Assembly: GCA_018670085.1 (NCBI GenBank)
Contig: JABHRS010000005.1
Span: 1 to 64,000, forward strand
Source: an archaeon
GTDB lineage: Archaea > Nanobdellota > Nanobdellia > Woesearchaeales > GW2011-AR9
Reading direction: 5' to 3'
DNA length: 64,000 nt
Position numbers and translations under genes: made by a program. The notes under the pieces were generated by a model. It had not been told where the DNA came from. It saw nothing but the letters and a program-made list of their open reading frames with translations, and searched no databases. Every line of letters starts with the position of its first letter. Position 1 is the stretch's first letter. Positions 8,313 through 16,953 of the stretch are shown here, in pieces.

Positions 8313-9503
8313 ATGAAATCAAAAAAGATTGCGAATAATGGATCCAAACATCAATCCAAAAAGCACATTAAACCAAAATTATTGATTGTAGCTGATACTT
8401 ATGAACCTAAAGTTGATGGGACTTATATTTTTATGAAAGAATTTATCAAACGTACAACAAATGATTTTGATATTTCTTTACTTGTACCACGCTATCGGAA
8501 TCAGAAAGACACAAAACATTTACACTTTGTTGATGTATCAAAAAGGTTTGTTTTATCTGGCTACTCAAACGTTGCTATTAGTTTTCGAAACCTGCGAAAA
8601 ACTATCAAGGCGATCAAAGAAAATGAGATTATATTTATTCAAGGTCCTGCGTTACTTAGTTTCTTTTCAATGTTTTTGGGTCGACGTTATAAAAAAAAAG
8701 TTGTTAGTTATTTACATGTGTTAGGTTGGGAACTGTTTGAAAAATTTCTACCAATAAAATTTTTTGATTTCTTTTTAAGAATGACACGTAGAATGTCAAT
8801 GTGGTTTTATAATTTCAATGATATTGTTTGTATCCCATATGCTGGTGTTAGACGTGAATTAGTTAAAAGTGGTTTGAATTGTAGAGCAGAAGTTGCAAAT
8901 TTAGGGGTTGATATCAAACGCTTTTCACCAAGTACACACAAAGCAAAAAGTAAAACTGCAATTGGAATAGCTGAACATATCCAAGTTATCGGATATTGCG
9001 GCCGGGTATCAAAAGAAAAAAATGTCTTAACCTTACTTGAAGGATTTAAGAAATTGCGTGGACAAAGTGATTTAGTTTTGTTAATTGTAGGAGATGGTGA
9101 TCCTGAAATTATGGATGAACTCCGTCGACAAAGTAATTGTGTTTGCACTGGTTTTGTAGATGATGTTGAAAAATACATGCAGGCAATGGATATTTTTGTA
9201 ATGCCTTCATTAACTGAAACAACTTCACTTGCAACACTTGAAGCAATGTCTTGTGGATTGCCAGTAATTAGCAGTAAAGTTGGATTTATTGCCTCATACT
9301 TAGAGAAAGGATTTAATGGTGAATTTTTTCCTCGTGAAAATTCTACAATGCTCTCTATTAAAATTGAGAAATTTTTACGTGAACCATTGTATGCTGGTGG
9401 CCTTGGCCATAATGCTCGTAGGAAAGTTGCATATTCATTCTCTTGGGATCGCAGTGTGAAAAAGATTTCACGGATTCTGAAGAAGGTTCTTGGAGAGACT
9501 TAG
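8313..9503 (+). CDS. Glycosyltransferase family 4
   Basis: A GT-B retaining glycosyltransferase of family 4. The N-terminal domain opens with LLIVADTYEPKVDGTYIF. The C-terminal domain has VIGYCGRVSKEKNVLTLLEGF and the donor-binding ExxxxxxxE motif (ETTSLATLE) followed by AMSCGLPVI. The basic N-terminal 20 residues and a hydrophobic stretch near 100-120 suggest membrane association. 396 residues is typical. It probably shares an operon with the PIG-L deacetylase and supplies the sugar that enzyme deacetylates. Donor and acceptor are unknown. Confidence 0.88.
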   Translation: MKSKKIANNGSKHQSKKHIKPKLLIVADTYEPKVDGTYIFMKEFIKRTTNDFDISLLVPRYRNQKDTKHLHFVDVSKRFVLSGYSNVAISFRNLRKTIKAIKENEIIFIQGPALLSFFSMFLGRRYKKKVVSYLHVLGWELFEKFLPIKFFDFFLRMTRRMSMWFYNFNDIVCIPYAGVRRELVKSGLNCRAEVANLGVDIKRFSPSTHKAKSKTAIGIAEHIQVIGYCGRVSKEKNVLTLLEGFKKLRGQSDLVLLIVGDGDPEIMDELRRQSNCVCTGFVDDVEKYMQAMDIFVMPSLTETTSLATLEAMSCGLPVISSKVGFIASYLEKGFNGEFFPRENSTMLSIKIEKFLREPLYAGGLGHNARRKVAYSFSWDRSVKKISRILKKVLGET

Positions 9504-9558
9504 GTTCTTGTGTTTTATTTTATTTCTGATTTCATTTGTTGATGTTTTGATCCTGTAG

Positions 9559-9570
9559 AGGTATATACCT
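9559..9570. promoter_or_regulatory. 12-bp palindrome at the TRASH-gene promoter
   Basis: AGGTATATACCT is a perfect palindrome that overlaps the only TATA-like sequence (ATATACCTTATAGG) upstream of the metal-binding gene at 9616. It could be a repressor operator; this rests only on position and symmetry. Confidence 0.3.
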
Positions 9571-9615
9571 TATAGGCATAAGTCTTAAAAGCAAACTGAA
9601 AAACCAAAAGTAGTG

Positions 9616-9852
9616 ATGACATACTATACAAACGAAGGGGAAAATGCTGAGGAGAAATTTTCAGCTGAAGATGGAGAGATTAGCAGCGAAGAAGAAGGCT
9701 TTATCAAAGGTTTTGAAGATGAAGAAGAAGCTGAAGAATGTGCTGAGTGCGGAAGTGCAATGCATGAAGAAATTGTCACCAAAATAATTGATGGTGAAGC
9801 TGTGAAGTTCTGTGGTAATGCTTGTGCTAAGGATTATGAAGATAGTATATAG
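9616..9852 (+). CDS. Small TRASH-like metal-binding protein
   Basis: A 78-residue protein. The N-terminal half is highly acidic. The C-terminal half, CAECGSAMHEEIVTKIIDGEAVKFCGNACAKDYE, has CxxC and CxxxC knuckles flanking a beta hairpin, the signature of TRASH/YHS-type metal-sensing or metallochaperone domains. The ORF track starts at GTG 9613; the ATG three bases later is preferred. It stands alone, so its metal (Zn, Cu or Fe) cannot be told. Confidence 0.7.
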   Translation: MTYYTNEGENAEEKFSAEDGEISSEEEGFIKGFEDEEEAEECAECGSAMHEEIVTKIIDGEAVKFCGNACAKDYEDSI

Positions 9853-10004
9853 GTGTTAATTTTTTTCTTTTTATATTTTATTTTTTTCTTGTTTTTGGGA
9901 GTATTTAGTTCATTTTGGATCTGTCTTGTGATTGCCAAAAATTACTAACTGAGTTGAACTTCATTCTTAATGTAGGAGGGAAAGCTTCTGACTGTTGAAT
10001 ATTT

Positions 10005-10022
10005 AACTACCTCTAGGTAGTT
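10005..10022 (+). promoter_or_regulatory. Dyad of the Fic promoter
   Basis: AACTACC-TCTA-GGTAGTT is a perfect 7-N4-7 inverted repeat centred exactly 27 bp upstream of the centre of CTTATAAA (10037-10044). The core CTACC-N4-GGTAG fits the dyad family seen at seven other promoters. A T-run follows, so it could also end an upstream transcript. Confidence 0.5.
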
Positions 10023-10065
10023 TTTCTAAAGATAATCTTATAAATATACTGTGATCTGGACTCAT

Positions 10066-11034
10066 ATGGCTTTTTTTGCGCGAAAAATATCTGAAATTGA
10101 TGACAGCCTTAGTAACTTAAGGGAAAGTTGCCTTTATGATGAAGGTTTAACTCGCAGAATTACTGCTGCCTTAATTGGTGATTCATTATCTCATTCCGAT
10201 GCAATTGAAGAAAATTCTAGCTCTCAAGTGACTTTAAAAAGATTAGAAGAAGCTTGGAACTTTGCTGTAGTTAATATAAATGAAGATTTATCCCATTCAT
10301 CCATATGTGATATTGCAGCAAAAGTTGAGCCAATTAATCATAGTTATAGAACTGACAATGTTTTGATACCAGGTTTTGATAGGGTGGTTAGATCAGGTGT
10401 TAGACCGATAAAAATTAGGCGAGAAATGAATAACCTAATTTATCACATCAAAGACGAATCTAACCAAGATGCACCTAGTCTAAAGGCAGCAGAGATAAGT
10501 CTGTATGGCCTGTTTATTCACCCATTTCAAGATGGAAATGGAAGGACATTTAGGTTACTTCATAATTTGTTATTGTACAAAAATGGTATTCCACCAGTTG
10601 TGATTAGAAAGTCTGAGAAGAGACCCTATAAGATGTTAATTGCTGCAGCACAAGATGGTTTCAATGAGAGAGTGGGCCAGGCAGATATGTTCTCAGCAAA
10701 TAGATCTTTTGGAGAGATGAATTATTTTGGATTTATGTTGGACAAAGTACAAGAGAGTATAGAAGAGTTATCAGGTAGGTACACAAAATTTAGGATGTAT
10801 GATGTGGAGTGCTATTTTAAAGGCAATGGTAAACAACTGCATGGTGTTCGTGAAATGCTTCGCCGTGGTTGTACTGCAGGTGGTTGGGTATTTAAATCAT
10901 CACTGGATTTGCCAAAAAGAACTGTTCGAGTTGTCACTGATGCACCGTTTGGAATTGTTAATTCAAACATGTTAAACTACACAAAAGATAGATCATGGTT
11001 TAAAGGATATGAACTAATTAAAAGGAGAAAATAA
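10066..11034 (+). CDS. Fic-domain protein (probable AMP/NMP transferase)
   Basis: The Fic active site is intact: HPFQDGNGRTFR, residues 152-163 from the chosen start, matching HPFx(D/E)GNGRxxR. SDAIEEN at residues 44-50 lies where class II Fic proteins have the inhibitory (S/T)xxxE(G/N) helix, with E in place of G. The last 100 residues (about 230-322) may form a winged-helix-like domain. I moved the start from GTG 10051 to ATG 10066, because the TATA centre lies 26 bp upstream and the mRNA is then leaderless. Fic enzymes transfer nucleotide monophosphates to Ser/Thr/Tyr of target proteins; the target is unknown. No adjacent antitoxin gene is present. Confidence 0.85.
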   Translation: MAFFARKISEIDDSLSNLRESCLYDEGLTRRITAALIGDSLSHSDAIEENSSSQVTLKRLEEAWNFAVVNINEDLSHSSICDIAAKVEPINHSYRTDNVLIPGFDRVVRSGVRPIKIRREMNNLIYHIKDESNQDAPSLKAAEISLYGLFIHPFQDGNGRTFRLLHNLLLYKNGIPPVVIRKSEKRPYKMLIAAAQDGFNERVGQADMFSANRSFGEMNYFGFMLDKVQESIEELSGRYTKFRMYDVECYFKGNGKQLHGVREMLRRGCTAGGWVFKSSLDLPKRTVRVVTDAPFGIVNSNMLNYTKDRSWFKGYELIKRRK

Positions 11035-11045
11035 TTCTAGAATTT

Positions 11046-12122
11046 TTATTTCAACACAACTGTCTCTGCCATCTCAACTTCAAGCTCATCTGCATCAACT
11101 CCCCGGTCATGTTTTAGAATGGTCCCACACATTTTACAGTGCACAGCATCTAAATCATGGGCTTCGGTACCACATTTCTTACAAGTGATGTTTTGCTTGT
11201 GGCCTGAAGTAACTAATACTTTTAGCAATTTTCCAAGTTGCCAAGGAATAAGTGCAATACCTGAGAGGATCATAAAAACAGTTACAACCTTACCAAGGCT
11301 AGAAAGCGGTGTAATATCCCCATAGCCAACAGTTGATAAGGTAACGATTGCAAAGTATAGTGAATCAAAAATTGTCCCAAATCCACCTGGATTGATTTTG
11401 TTCTCAACTGCCCAAATTAAGCCTGCAAACATGAAAATGATAGTAAAAACTGTTAAGACAATTCTGATTACAACAATCTCAGTATCTGAAAGTACCCCAA
11501 ACAAAGTCTTCTTAGATTTGAACATTCTTTGAAACCTTAAGACCCTAAGTAGTCTGAAAATTCTTAAAATTCTAAATATCCTAAAAAAAGTTAGGTTAAT
11601 GAAGTTTACAACTACAGGCAAAATTGCAATCAAATCTATTAGGCTGTAAATATTAAAGAAATGTTTAGTTTTGTTTCTGGCAACCCACATCCTTAAGGTA
11701 TATTCTACAATAAAAATTGCAACTAAAATTAATTCAGCTATTAGTAAATATCTGGCAGCTGGACCTTCAAATCCATAAGTTTCAACCATAAATAAAACAA
11801 TTGCCAAAAAGTTTGCAAAAAATAAACCACCTTCAATCCAAATACCATACTGAGATTCATAGTTATCTAAATGGGTTGCAAAGAATCCTTTGGTTTGATG
11901 AAATATAGAATATTCAATATCATCTTCATCGTCATTCATTCTTTCAATGGTTGATTTCTTTGGTCTAATTTTTCTTTTAGAAGATTTTGATTTCTTAGTG
12001 TGAGTTGCAGCTGACTTTTTGCTTTTAGATTTCTTGGAAACAGTTCTTACTTGCTTTTTGGACTTGACAGTAGCTTTTGGTTTACTATTAGACTTAGAAC
12101 TATTCTTTTTCAATCCAGCCAT
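11046..12122 (-). CDS. Voltage-gated potassium channel with C-terminal zinc ribbon
   Basis: A six-helix voltage-gated K+ channel subunit. A Lys/Ser-rich cytosolic N-terminus of about 60 residues comes first. S1-S3 follow, then an Arg-rich S4 (RIFRILRIFRLLRVLRFQR), S5, the pore filter TVGYGDITP near residue 264, and S6. The tail carries CKKCGTEAHDLDAVHCKMCG, a zinc-ribbon fold that may act in assembly or sensing. An RCK nucleotide-binding domain is not present. The TATA box is at 12147-12154, 28 bp from the ATG. Convergent with the Fic gene. Confidence 0.88.
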   Translation of the reverse strand: MAGLKKNSSKSNSKPKATVKSKKQVRTVSKKSKSKKSAATHTKKSKSSKRKIRPKKSTIERMNDDEDDIEYSIFHQTKGFFATHLDNYESQYGIWIEGGLFFANFLAIVLFMVETYGFEGPAARYLLIAELILVAIFIVEYTLRMWVARNKTKHFFNIYSLIDLIAILPVVVNFINLTFFRIFRILRIFRLLRVLRFQRMFKSKKTLFGVLSDTEIVVIRIVLTVFTIIFMFAGLIWAVENKINPGGFGTIFDSLYFAIVTLSTVGYGDITPLSSLGKVVTVFMILSGIALIPWQLGKLLKVLVTSGHKQNITCKKCGTEAHDLDAVHCKMCGTILKHDRGVDADELEVEMAETVVLK

Positions 12123-12263
12123 CCATGTAAAAAGACTATTTTTTAGTTTATAAAAGTTAGCTTATTTATTTGGCTCAGATCGAGTAGTTTTGCACTTTTG
12201 TATATGATCTGCTGTGGTAATAGGAGGCCCTGTGTGCGCCCTTTTCCAAGTTGTTTGGAATGA

Positions 12264-12896
12264 TTATTCTCTTAAAACTGCATGCACCCTTGGAGCACGA
12301 TTAATATCAAGCACAGTTACAATTAGTTCTTCAGTAACCGAATATGCATTCTGATCTTCACAAATAACTTTTACACTATACTCGCCAGCATCAGTAAAAT
12401 CAGCTTGCCTAATACTACCTTGCATCCAACCTTTAAACGCAATTGAGCCAACTCTGCCTTTACTATCAGTACAAGATGCTGTAATCTCGATCCTTTCACC
12501 CTCACTAATTGTAAGAGTAGAATAATCTAAGCTTAAAGTTGGGGCAACAGGACACTCGAAACATTCATATTGGTATTTGGTACCAACTGAATATCCAGTA
12601 ATTCGCTCTAAAGTTCCATCAACTTTATTTGCACTCAGTAAATACTGTTTTTTGGAACATGTTCCATCTTGACATTCATAAAGCTTCAAATTTGCATTAT
12701 CTGCACACCAAAGACCAGTATCAATGATAGAAGATGATGCAATAAAAGTTTTTGTTTCAGTTTTTTGAGGCTGACAATCAAGTACTAACTCTTGATTTGA
12801 TTCAACCTGAACTGTAGCAAAGACAATACCTGAAACTATAATTAGGAAAATAGAGATTATAGTTATATAAATTGCAATCTTGGATTTTGTGACCAT
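12264..12896 (-). CDS. Membrane-anchored extracellular protein of unknown function
   Basis: Residues 8-27 (IYITIISIFLIIVSGIVFAT) form an N-terminal membrane anchor or uncleaved signal. The outside part has two Cys-rich pairs (LWCADNANLKLYECQDGTCSKKQ and YECFECP) and ends in a beta-rich stretch with a pattern like an Ig-like domain (LSISEGERIEITASCTDSKG type). Family not recognised. No strong TATA is visible. Confidence 0.65.
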   Translation of the reverse strand: MVTKSKIAIYITIISIFLIIVSGIVFATVQVESNQELVLDCQPQKTETKTFIASSSIIDTGLWCADNANLKLYECQDGTCSKKQYLLSANKVDGTLERITGYSVGTKYQYECFECPVAPTLSLDYSTLTISEGERIEITASCTDSKGRVGSIAFKGWMQGSIRQADFTDAGEYSVKVICEDQNAYSVTEELIVTVLDINRAPRVHAVLRE

Positions 12897-13040
12897 GTAG
12901 CTTAGAATTGTGAATTATTGTTTTAAGGATTTGGAGCTTAGAGAATAATGATTAGAACAAAATGGTTGAAAAAATAGCTAATTGATAATTTGGGACATGT
13001 TTTGAATATATTTATAAAGCCGAATTTGTTTCTAATAGAT

Positions 13041-13862
13041 ATGGTATCAGTATGGTTTTATGCAATTGGAAGTGTCATTTTAGTTAGTTTAATCTCACTT
13101 GCTGGTTTATCGTTCTTCGCGTTAAGAAAACAACAAATTTCAGCAAAAACATTGTTGTTACTAGTTAGCTTATCAGTTGGTACATTAATTGGAGGAGCAT
13201 TTTTACATCTACTCCCAGAAGCTGTTGAAAAAAATGGATTTGGAATTGATGTGTCTCTTGCAGTACTTGCTGGTTTTGTAGTGTTTTACATTTTAGAATC
13301 ATTTGTTCATTTGCACCACAGCGATGTATCAGGTGTTAAAAAATCAAAAAAGAAGTCACAGAAACATAACGATAATAAACATGCATTAAAACATCATCAC
13401 CACCACGCATACCACTTAGGTATTATGAACTTAGTTGGAGATGGAGTTCACAACTTTATTGATGGGCTAGTAATTGCTGGGAGTTATTTTGTTAGTATTC
13501 CTGTTGGAATTGCAACTACAATTGCAGTGATTGTTCATGAGATCCCACAAGAGATGGCAGATTTTGGAGTTTTATTATATTCAGGCTTAAGTCGAATGCG
13601 AGCTTTGTTTTACAATCTAGGATCAGCTGTTCTGGCAATTGTTGGCGCAATTGTTGGCTTACTGATTGGGAATGAAAGTTCTTATCTTGCAACTTTTTTG
13701 TTACCGTTTGCAGCTGGTGGATTCATTTATATCGCAGCTGCTAATTTAATTCCAGAACTTCAAAATGAGAGAGGACTTAAAAGTTCAGTTACTCAGCTTG
13801 GAATGATTGTTTTAGGGATTGGATTAATGGTAGGATTATTGTATTTAGAAGTTGGTGCTTAG
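13041..13862 (+). CDS. ZIP family metal transporter
   Basis: A ZIP (SLC39-like) divalent metal importer with about eight transmembrane helices. GDGVHNFIDGLVIAGSY and VIVHEIPQEMADFGVLLYSG carry the paired metal-site motifs of TM4 and TM5, with the HEIPQE core intact. A His-rich loop (KHHHHHAYH near residue 120) between TM3 and TM4 is the usual metal-binding loop. The ORF track starts at TTG 12990, but the TATA box (13011-13018) lies inside that extension and the ATG at 13041 is 26 bp downstream, so I use 13041 (273 aa). Metal probably Zn2+ or Fe2+. Confidence 0.9.
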   Translation: MVSVWFYAIGSVILVSLISLAGLSFFALRKQQISAKTLLLLVSLSVGTLIGGAFLHLLPEAVEKNGFGIDVSLAVLAGFVVFYILESFVHLHHSDVSGVKKSKKKSQKHNDNKHALKHHHHHAYHLGIMNLVGDGVHNFIDGLVIAGSYFVSIPVGIATTIAVIVHEIPQEMADFGVLLYSGLSRMRALFYNLGSAVLAIVGAIVGLLIGNESSYLATFLLPFAAGGFIYIAAANLIPELQNERGLKSSVTQLGMIVLGIGLMVGLLYLEVGA

Positions 13863-13940
13863 AATTTTTTTAATTTTTTTTCGTTCTTTTTAAATTAAAA
13901 GTTAGAAAATTTATATTTATTAAATGTATAATAATAATTC

Positions 13941-14393
13941 TTAGAAACAATCCCATAAAGGTTTTTGTAGCTCAATTGTTTCTGGACCTATAGCTACCAT
14001 TTTAGCAATTGCAAGAGAAGAGTTCCAATATTTATCATCATGATCTACTTCGTTTCCATCATGATCGGAAATTACAAACCCATCTTCATCAGTTAATGGA
14101 TAAACACCATCAGTTGGTTCGCCAACACCATCAGACAAAAGACATAATGCTTCAACCATAGCATACCCTCTTAATGATTTTTGATTTTCTAAGTTATATT
14201 TTCTTGATCCTGCATTGATTAAAGAAATATCATCAGCTGTTACAACACCAAAACTGAAATGATCTTCGGGAGAATTAATCTCTTGATAATTGTTTAAAGC
14301 AATTGGTCTCTCTCGATCTGGATTTATCCCAATTACAAAATATTCCTTTTTACGAAATTCAACAGTGTCTCCTATAAAATATTCAATTGACAT
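13941..14393 (-). CDS. Hypothetical acidic protein
   Basis: 150 residues, no signal or membrane helix. The N-terminal SIEYFIGDTVEFRKKEYFVIGINPD looks like a small beta barrel (KOW/SH3-like), but I cannot assign a family. The C-terminus is rich in Asp (DEDGFVISDHDGNEVDHDD), which could bind metal. A TATA-like ATTTAAAA lies about 26 bp upstream. It has its own promoter. Confidence 0.6.
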   Translation of the reverse strand: MSIEYFIGDTVEFRKKEYFVIGINPDRERPIALNNYQEINSPEDHFSFGVVTADDISLINAGSRKYNLENQKSLRGYAMVEALCLLSDGVGEPTDGVYPLTDEDGFVISDHDGNEVDHDDKYWNSSLAIAKMVAIGPETIELQKPLWDCF

Positions 14394-14451
14394 GTTAAAA
14401 TGTTAGAAATGATTGTTTTTAAATATTTTGGTGTTTAATTGAGAGAGAGAT

Positions 14452-14748
14452 TTATAGTTCAAACTCTTCAATGAAATCTAAAATGATAGAATACTTCTCT
14501 AGAAATTTGAAGCCTTTTTCTGACAAAGAAATATGTTTGCGACCCTTGCGATCCAATTCCTCAACCAGTAAACTTTTCTCAAGTAACTCCTTGTAATAAC
14601 CTTGGAAACTTTGGCTTGAAATGTTAGAGTATCTAAGTAGTGGAGTTGGTTTAATCTTATTGTGATGTTTTTGAACTACTTTTAGGATTGAGTAGATGAT
14701 CTCTAGTCGATCGCGACGTTTGTTTGGTTTTGTTGAGATATCAATCAT
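14452..14748 (-). CDS. Archaeal winged-helix regulator (ArnR1/HTH_45-like)
   Basis: A 98-residue winged helix-turn-helix. It has RLEIIYSILKVVQ, then LLRYSNISSQSFQGYYKELLEKSLL as the recognition region, then a wing KGRKHISLSEKGFKFLEKY. This matches small archaeal regulators of the HTH_45/ArnR1-like type. It overlaps the end of the upstream membrane gene by 4 nt, so the pair is co-translated and probably acts together as membrane sensor and DNA-binding output. Confidence 0.75.
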   Translation of the reverse strand: MIDISTKPNKRRDRLEIIYSILKVVQKHHNKIKPTPLLRYSNISSQSFQGYYKELLEKSLLVEELDRKGRKHISLSEKGFKFLEKYSIILDFIEEFEL

Positions 14749-15452
14749 TTCCCTTCCAACCTCTGATGCACACGATGATAAATAATTGCGAATATGCTAA
14801 TTGATGCTAAGTAAATTAATATCTTAGACTCAAAGTGAATAATGATTCTCTGTGAAACTAACAAATTTAAAATCCAGAAAACTGAAATCAGAAGGTATAA
14901 TAATTTTGGACTAAAAAATGAGCTCTTTCTTTTATTTTCTGCCTTATGTTTGCTAGTCATAATATGAACTCCAGCTGCTAGAATCAAAGCTAATTGTGCT
15001 GCAATCAGAACTGTTTGAGTTCTAAAATAAATAGTTGGAATCATTAATACAATTGAAGCCACTACAAAAAAGACAAATATTTTCTCTTGAGTTAATTTGA
15101 ATTTTTTTAGATGTTTAATTAACATGGTTGCAAGTAAATACAACAAAGCAATTGTACTGAATATTGAAACTACCAAAAGTACCAACCTTTGAAGTCCAGG
15201 TATGGCCCTTAACTGACTTTTTCCAAGGTAGAGAATAAAACCCATATGAATCATTCGAACTAAAAATGCGAATGAAAAAAACAAGAATATTTTTCGAAAT
15301 AAAGAAATTCCTTGATGATTTGTTAACTCTTCAATTTCTTTTGTCTTAAAATATGTTGCCAAACAAAAACCAAGAATCAGAATAAAATATAAAAGTTCGA
15401 CGATAAGATGAGTTAGTCTTGCTGGGATTCCAAAGATTAACGGTGGTGGCAT
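14745..15452 (-). CDS. Seven-helix membrane protein paired with a regulator
   Basis: About seven hydrophobic helices with short loops; the family is not recognised. I moved the start from 15494 to ATG 15452: the TATA box TTTATAAA (15475-15482) lies inside the longer ORF and is 26 bp from 15452. The tail LVSQRIIIHFESKILIYLASISIFAIIYHRVHQRLEGK ends in the cytosol. The ATGA overlap with the wHTH gene suggests a membrane sensor that works through that regulator. Confidence 0.65.
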   Translation of the reverse strand: MPPPLIFGIPARLTHLIVELLYFILILGFCLATYFKTKEIEELTNHQGISLFRKIFLFFSFAFLVRMIHMGFILYLGKSQLRAIPGLQRLVLLVVSIFSTIALLYLLATMLIKHLKKFKLTQEKIFVFFVVASIVLMIPTIYFRTQTVLIAAQLALILAAGVHIMTSKHKAENKRKSSFFSPKLLYLLISVFWILNLLVSQRIIIHFESKILIYLASISIFAIIYHRVHQRLEGK

Positions 15453-15553
15453 ACTGCTAATAACGGATTTTCCCTTTATAAAATCTGTGGACAAATGATG
15501 TACATTATTACTGCTTTTTGTTTTTATATCAAAGTGGTATTTCTATTGCTGTG

Positions 15554-15601
15554 ACATAGAAAATCTATGTTGTGAATAAAAAAGTTGTATCCGAGGTACA
15601 A
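15554..15601 (+). promoter_or_regulatory. Leader with 5'-end hairpin and SD held in a loop
   Basis: The TATA box TTTATATC (15523-15530) predicts a start near 15553. The leader then opens with ACATAG-AAAAT-CTATGT, a 6-bp hairpin at the 5' end. Near the start codon TTGTA-TCCGAGG-TACAA (15585-15601) places the SD-like GAGG in a hairpin loop. The structure is visible; regulation is inference. Confidence 0.4.
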
Positions 15602-15606
15602 ATAAA

Positions 15607-16392
15607 ATGGTAATGAAAAAAAGTTTTAAAAAAATTATGGCAGCAGGAATTTTAGCTACACTTGCAGTTGGAACAATTGGTGCAACAGCGGCTTTTGCAG
15701 ATGATGGATCTGATGATGAGTATAAACAGAACATGGACTTGCTACGCGATGCAATTGATTCAAACGACTACGATGAATTCATTTCAGTATTATCTGAAAT
15801 TGATGAACTAGCAGTTGAGCGAATGACAGTGGAAGCATTTGACCAGATGGTTGAGATGCATGAATTAAAAGAAGAGATTAAAGATACAGTGGAAACTGGA
15901 ACTTACGATGAATGGGTCGCACTTGTTTCAGAACTACCAGGTGGTCAAGGTTTAATTGATACAATTGATGAAAGCGAGTTTGATACTTTGCGTGAATTAA
16001 ATGAAGCACATGAAAACCGTGATAAAGAAACCGTTAGAGAATTATCTGATGAATTAGGTCTTACTGAACTTCGCGATGAAAGACGTGAAAACCGAGAAGA
16101 GAGACAAGAGCAACGCAAAGATGATAGGCAAAACAGAAGATCAGCTTTGCAATCAGGAGATTATGAAGCATGGGAAGAAGCTATTGCAGGAACTCCAGCT
16201 GAAGAAAAGCTAGGAGATATAATTAACGAAGATAACTTTGATGAATTAGCTGAGGTACATGAACTACACAAATCTGGCGAGCATGAGGAAGCAAAAGCTG
16301 CAGCTGAGGAGCTAGGCTTACCTGAGAAGGAAAGTTCAGTTAGAAATGTAATTCGTGGATTTCGAGCACGGTTTGTTGGATTGTTTAGGTAA
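15607..16392 (+). CDS. Secreted acidic repeat protein
   Basis: A basic start (MKKSFKK) and hydrophobic core IMAAGILATLAVGTIGATAAFA form a signal peptide cleaved near AFA-DD. The mature part is very acidic and helical. It has repeated units around 'DYDEFISVLSEI', 'TYDEWVALVSELPG' and 'DYEAWEEAIAGTP' (about 70-90 residues apart), with a central Arg/Glu-rich linker (RDERRENREERQEQRKDD). Function not recognised. It is likely an abundant extracellular or cell-surface protein. ATG 15607 or 15613 could be used; the SD-like GAGGT favours 15607. Confidence 0.7.
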   Translation: MVMKKSFKKIMAAGILATLAVGTIGATAAFADDGSDDEYKQNMDLLRDAIDSNDYDEFISVLSEIDELAVERMTVEAFDQMVEMHELKEEIKDTVETGTYDEWVALVSELPGGQGLIDTIDESEFDTLRELNEAHENRDKETVRELSDELGLTELRDERRENREERQEQRKDDRQNRRSALQSGDYEAWEEAIAGTPAEEKLGDIINEDNFDELAEVHELHKSGEHEEAKAAAEELGLPEKESSVRNVIRGFRARFVGLFR

Positions 16393-16484
16393 GTAATTGC
16401 CTTTTTTTCTTTTTTATTCATTTTTGGAATATTGTTTGTTTCAGAACTTAGTAGAATAATATTTGATAATTAACAACCTCTTTT

Positions 16485-16540
16485 GGAAGGGCTGCAAACC
16501 TCTATGCACACATATGAATCAAGTGGCCCTTCCTTTTTTT
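16485..16540 (+). ncRNA. Hairpin with T-tract: small RNA or terminator
   Basis: GGAAGGGC (16485-16492) is the exact complement of GCCCTTCC (16526-16533), followed by seven T. The 33-nt loop holds TGCA-N8-TGCA and is longer than a simple terminator needs. It lies 90 bp after the secreted protein and 100 bp before the cold-shock gene. It could be the end of the upstream transcript or a short independent RNA; no clear TATA was found. Confidence 0.4.
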
Positions 16541-16640
16541 CTAAGCTTTTGCTGGATTAATTTAATTTTAACGGAAGCTTTTGGCTGTGTAAACCAGTAG
16601 ATTTATAAAGGAATCCGGTTACGTAGTGTTTGATGTCCTT

Positions 16641-16835
16641 ATGGAAGGAAAAGTAAAATTTTTTAACGACAGCAAAGGCTTCGGCTTTGTTACAGCTGAC
16701 GATGGGAACGAATATTTCGTTCACATTTCAGGTGTTGCAGAAGGCGTAACTTTGAGAGAAAATGATCATGTCTCATTTGATGTTGTTGAAGGCGATCGTG
16801 GACCAAAAGCAGAGAATGTACAACTGATTGAATAG
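16641..16835 (+). CDS. cspA: Cold-shock domain protein
   Basis: A complete 64-residue cold-shock OB-fold nucleic-acid chaperone. It has MEGKVKFFNDSKGFGFVTADDG with RNP1 (KGFGFV) and RNP2-like YFVHIS, ending in GPKAENVQLIE. I trimmed the ORF-track GTG start (16626) to ATG 16641, the normal family start. TATA TTTATAAA at 16602-16609 gives a leader of about 10 nt. Archaeal genomes often lack CspA, so it may have come from bacteria. Together with the DEAD-box helicase at 32299 it fits RNA remodelling at low temperature. Confidence 0.93.
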   Translation: MEGKVKFFNDSKGFGFVTADDGNEYFVHISGVAEGVTLRENDHVSFDVVEGDRGPKAENVQLIE

Positions 16836-16953
16836 AATCTTCTAATCATATCGTATTAATACAATTAGCTTATTAAATAAACAATTTTTTTCTTTTTTTT
16901 TAATATTTCTGATTAATAATTTTTAGAATGTTAATTTCTGATTTTAGAATTAA

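Noticed and set aside
10051-10065. GTG start of the Fic gene
   Set aside because: It would begin 10 bp after the TATA box, upstream of any possible transcription start.
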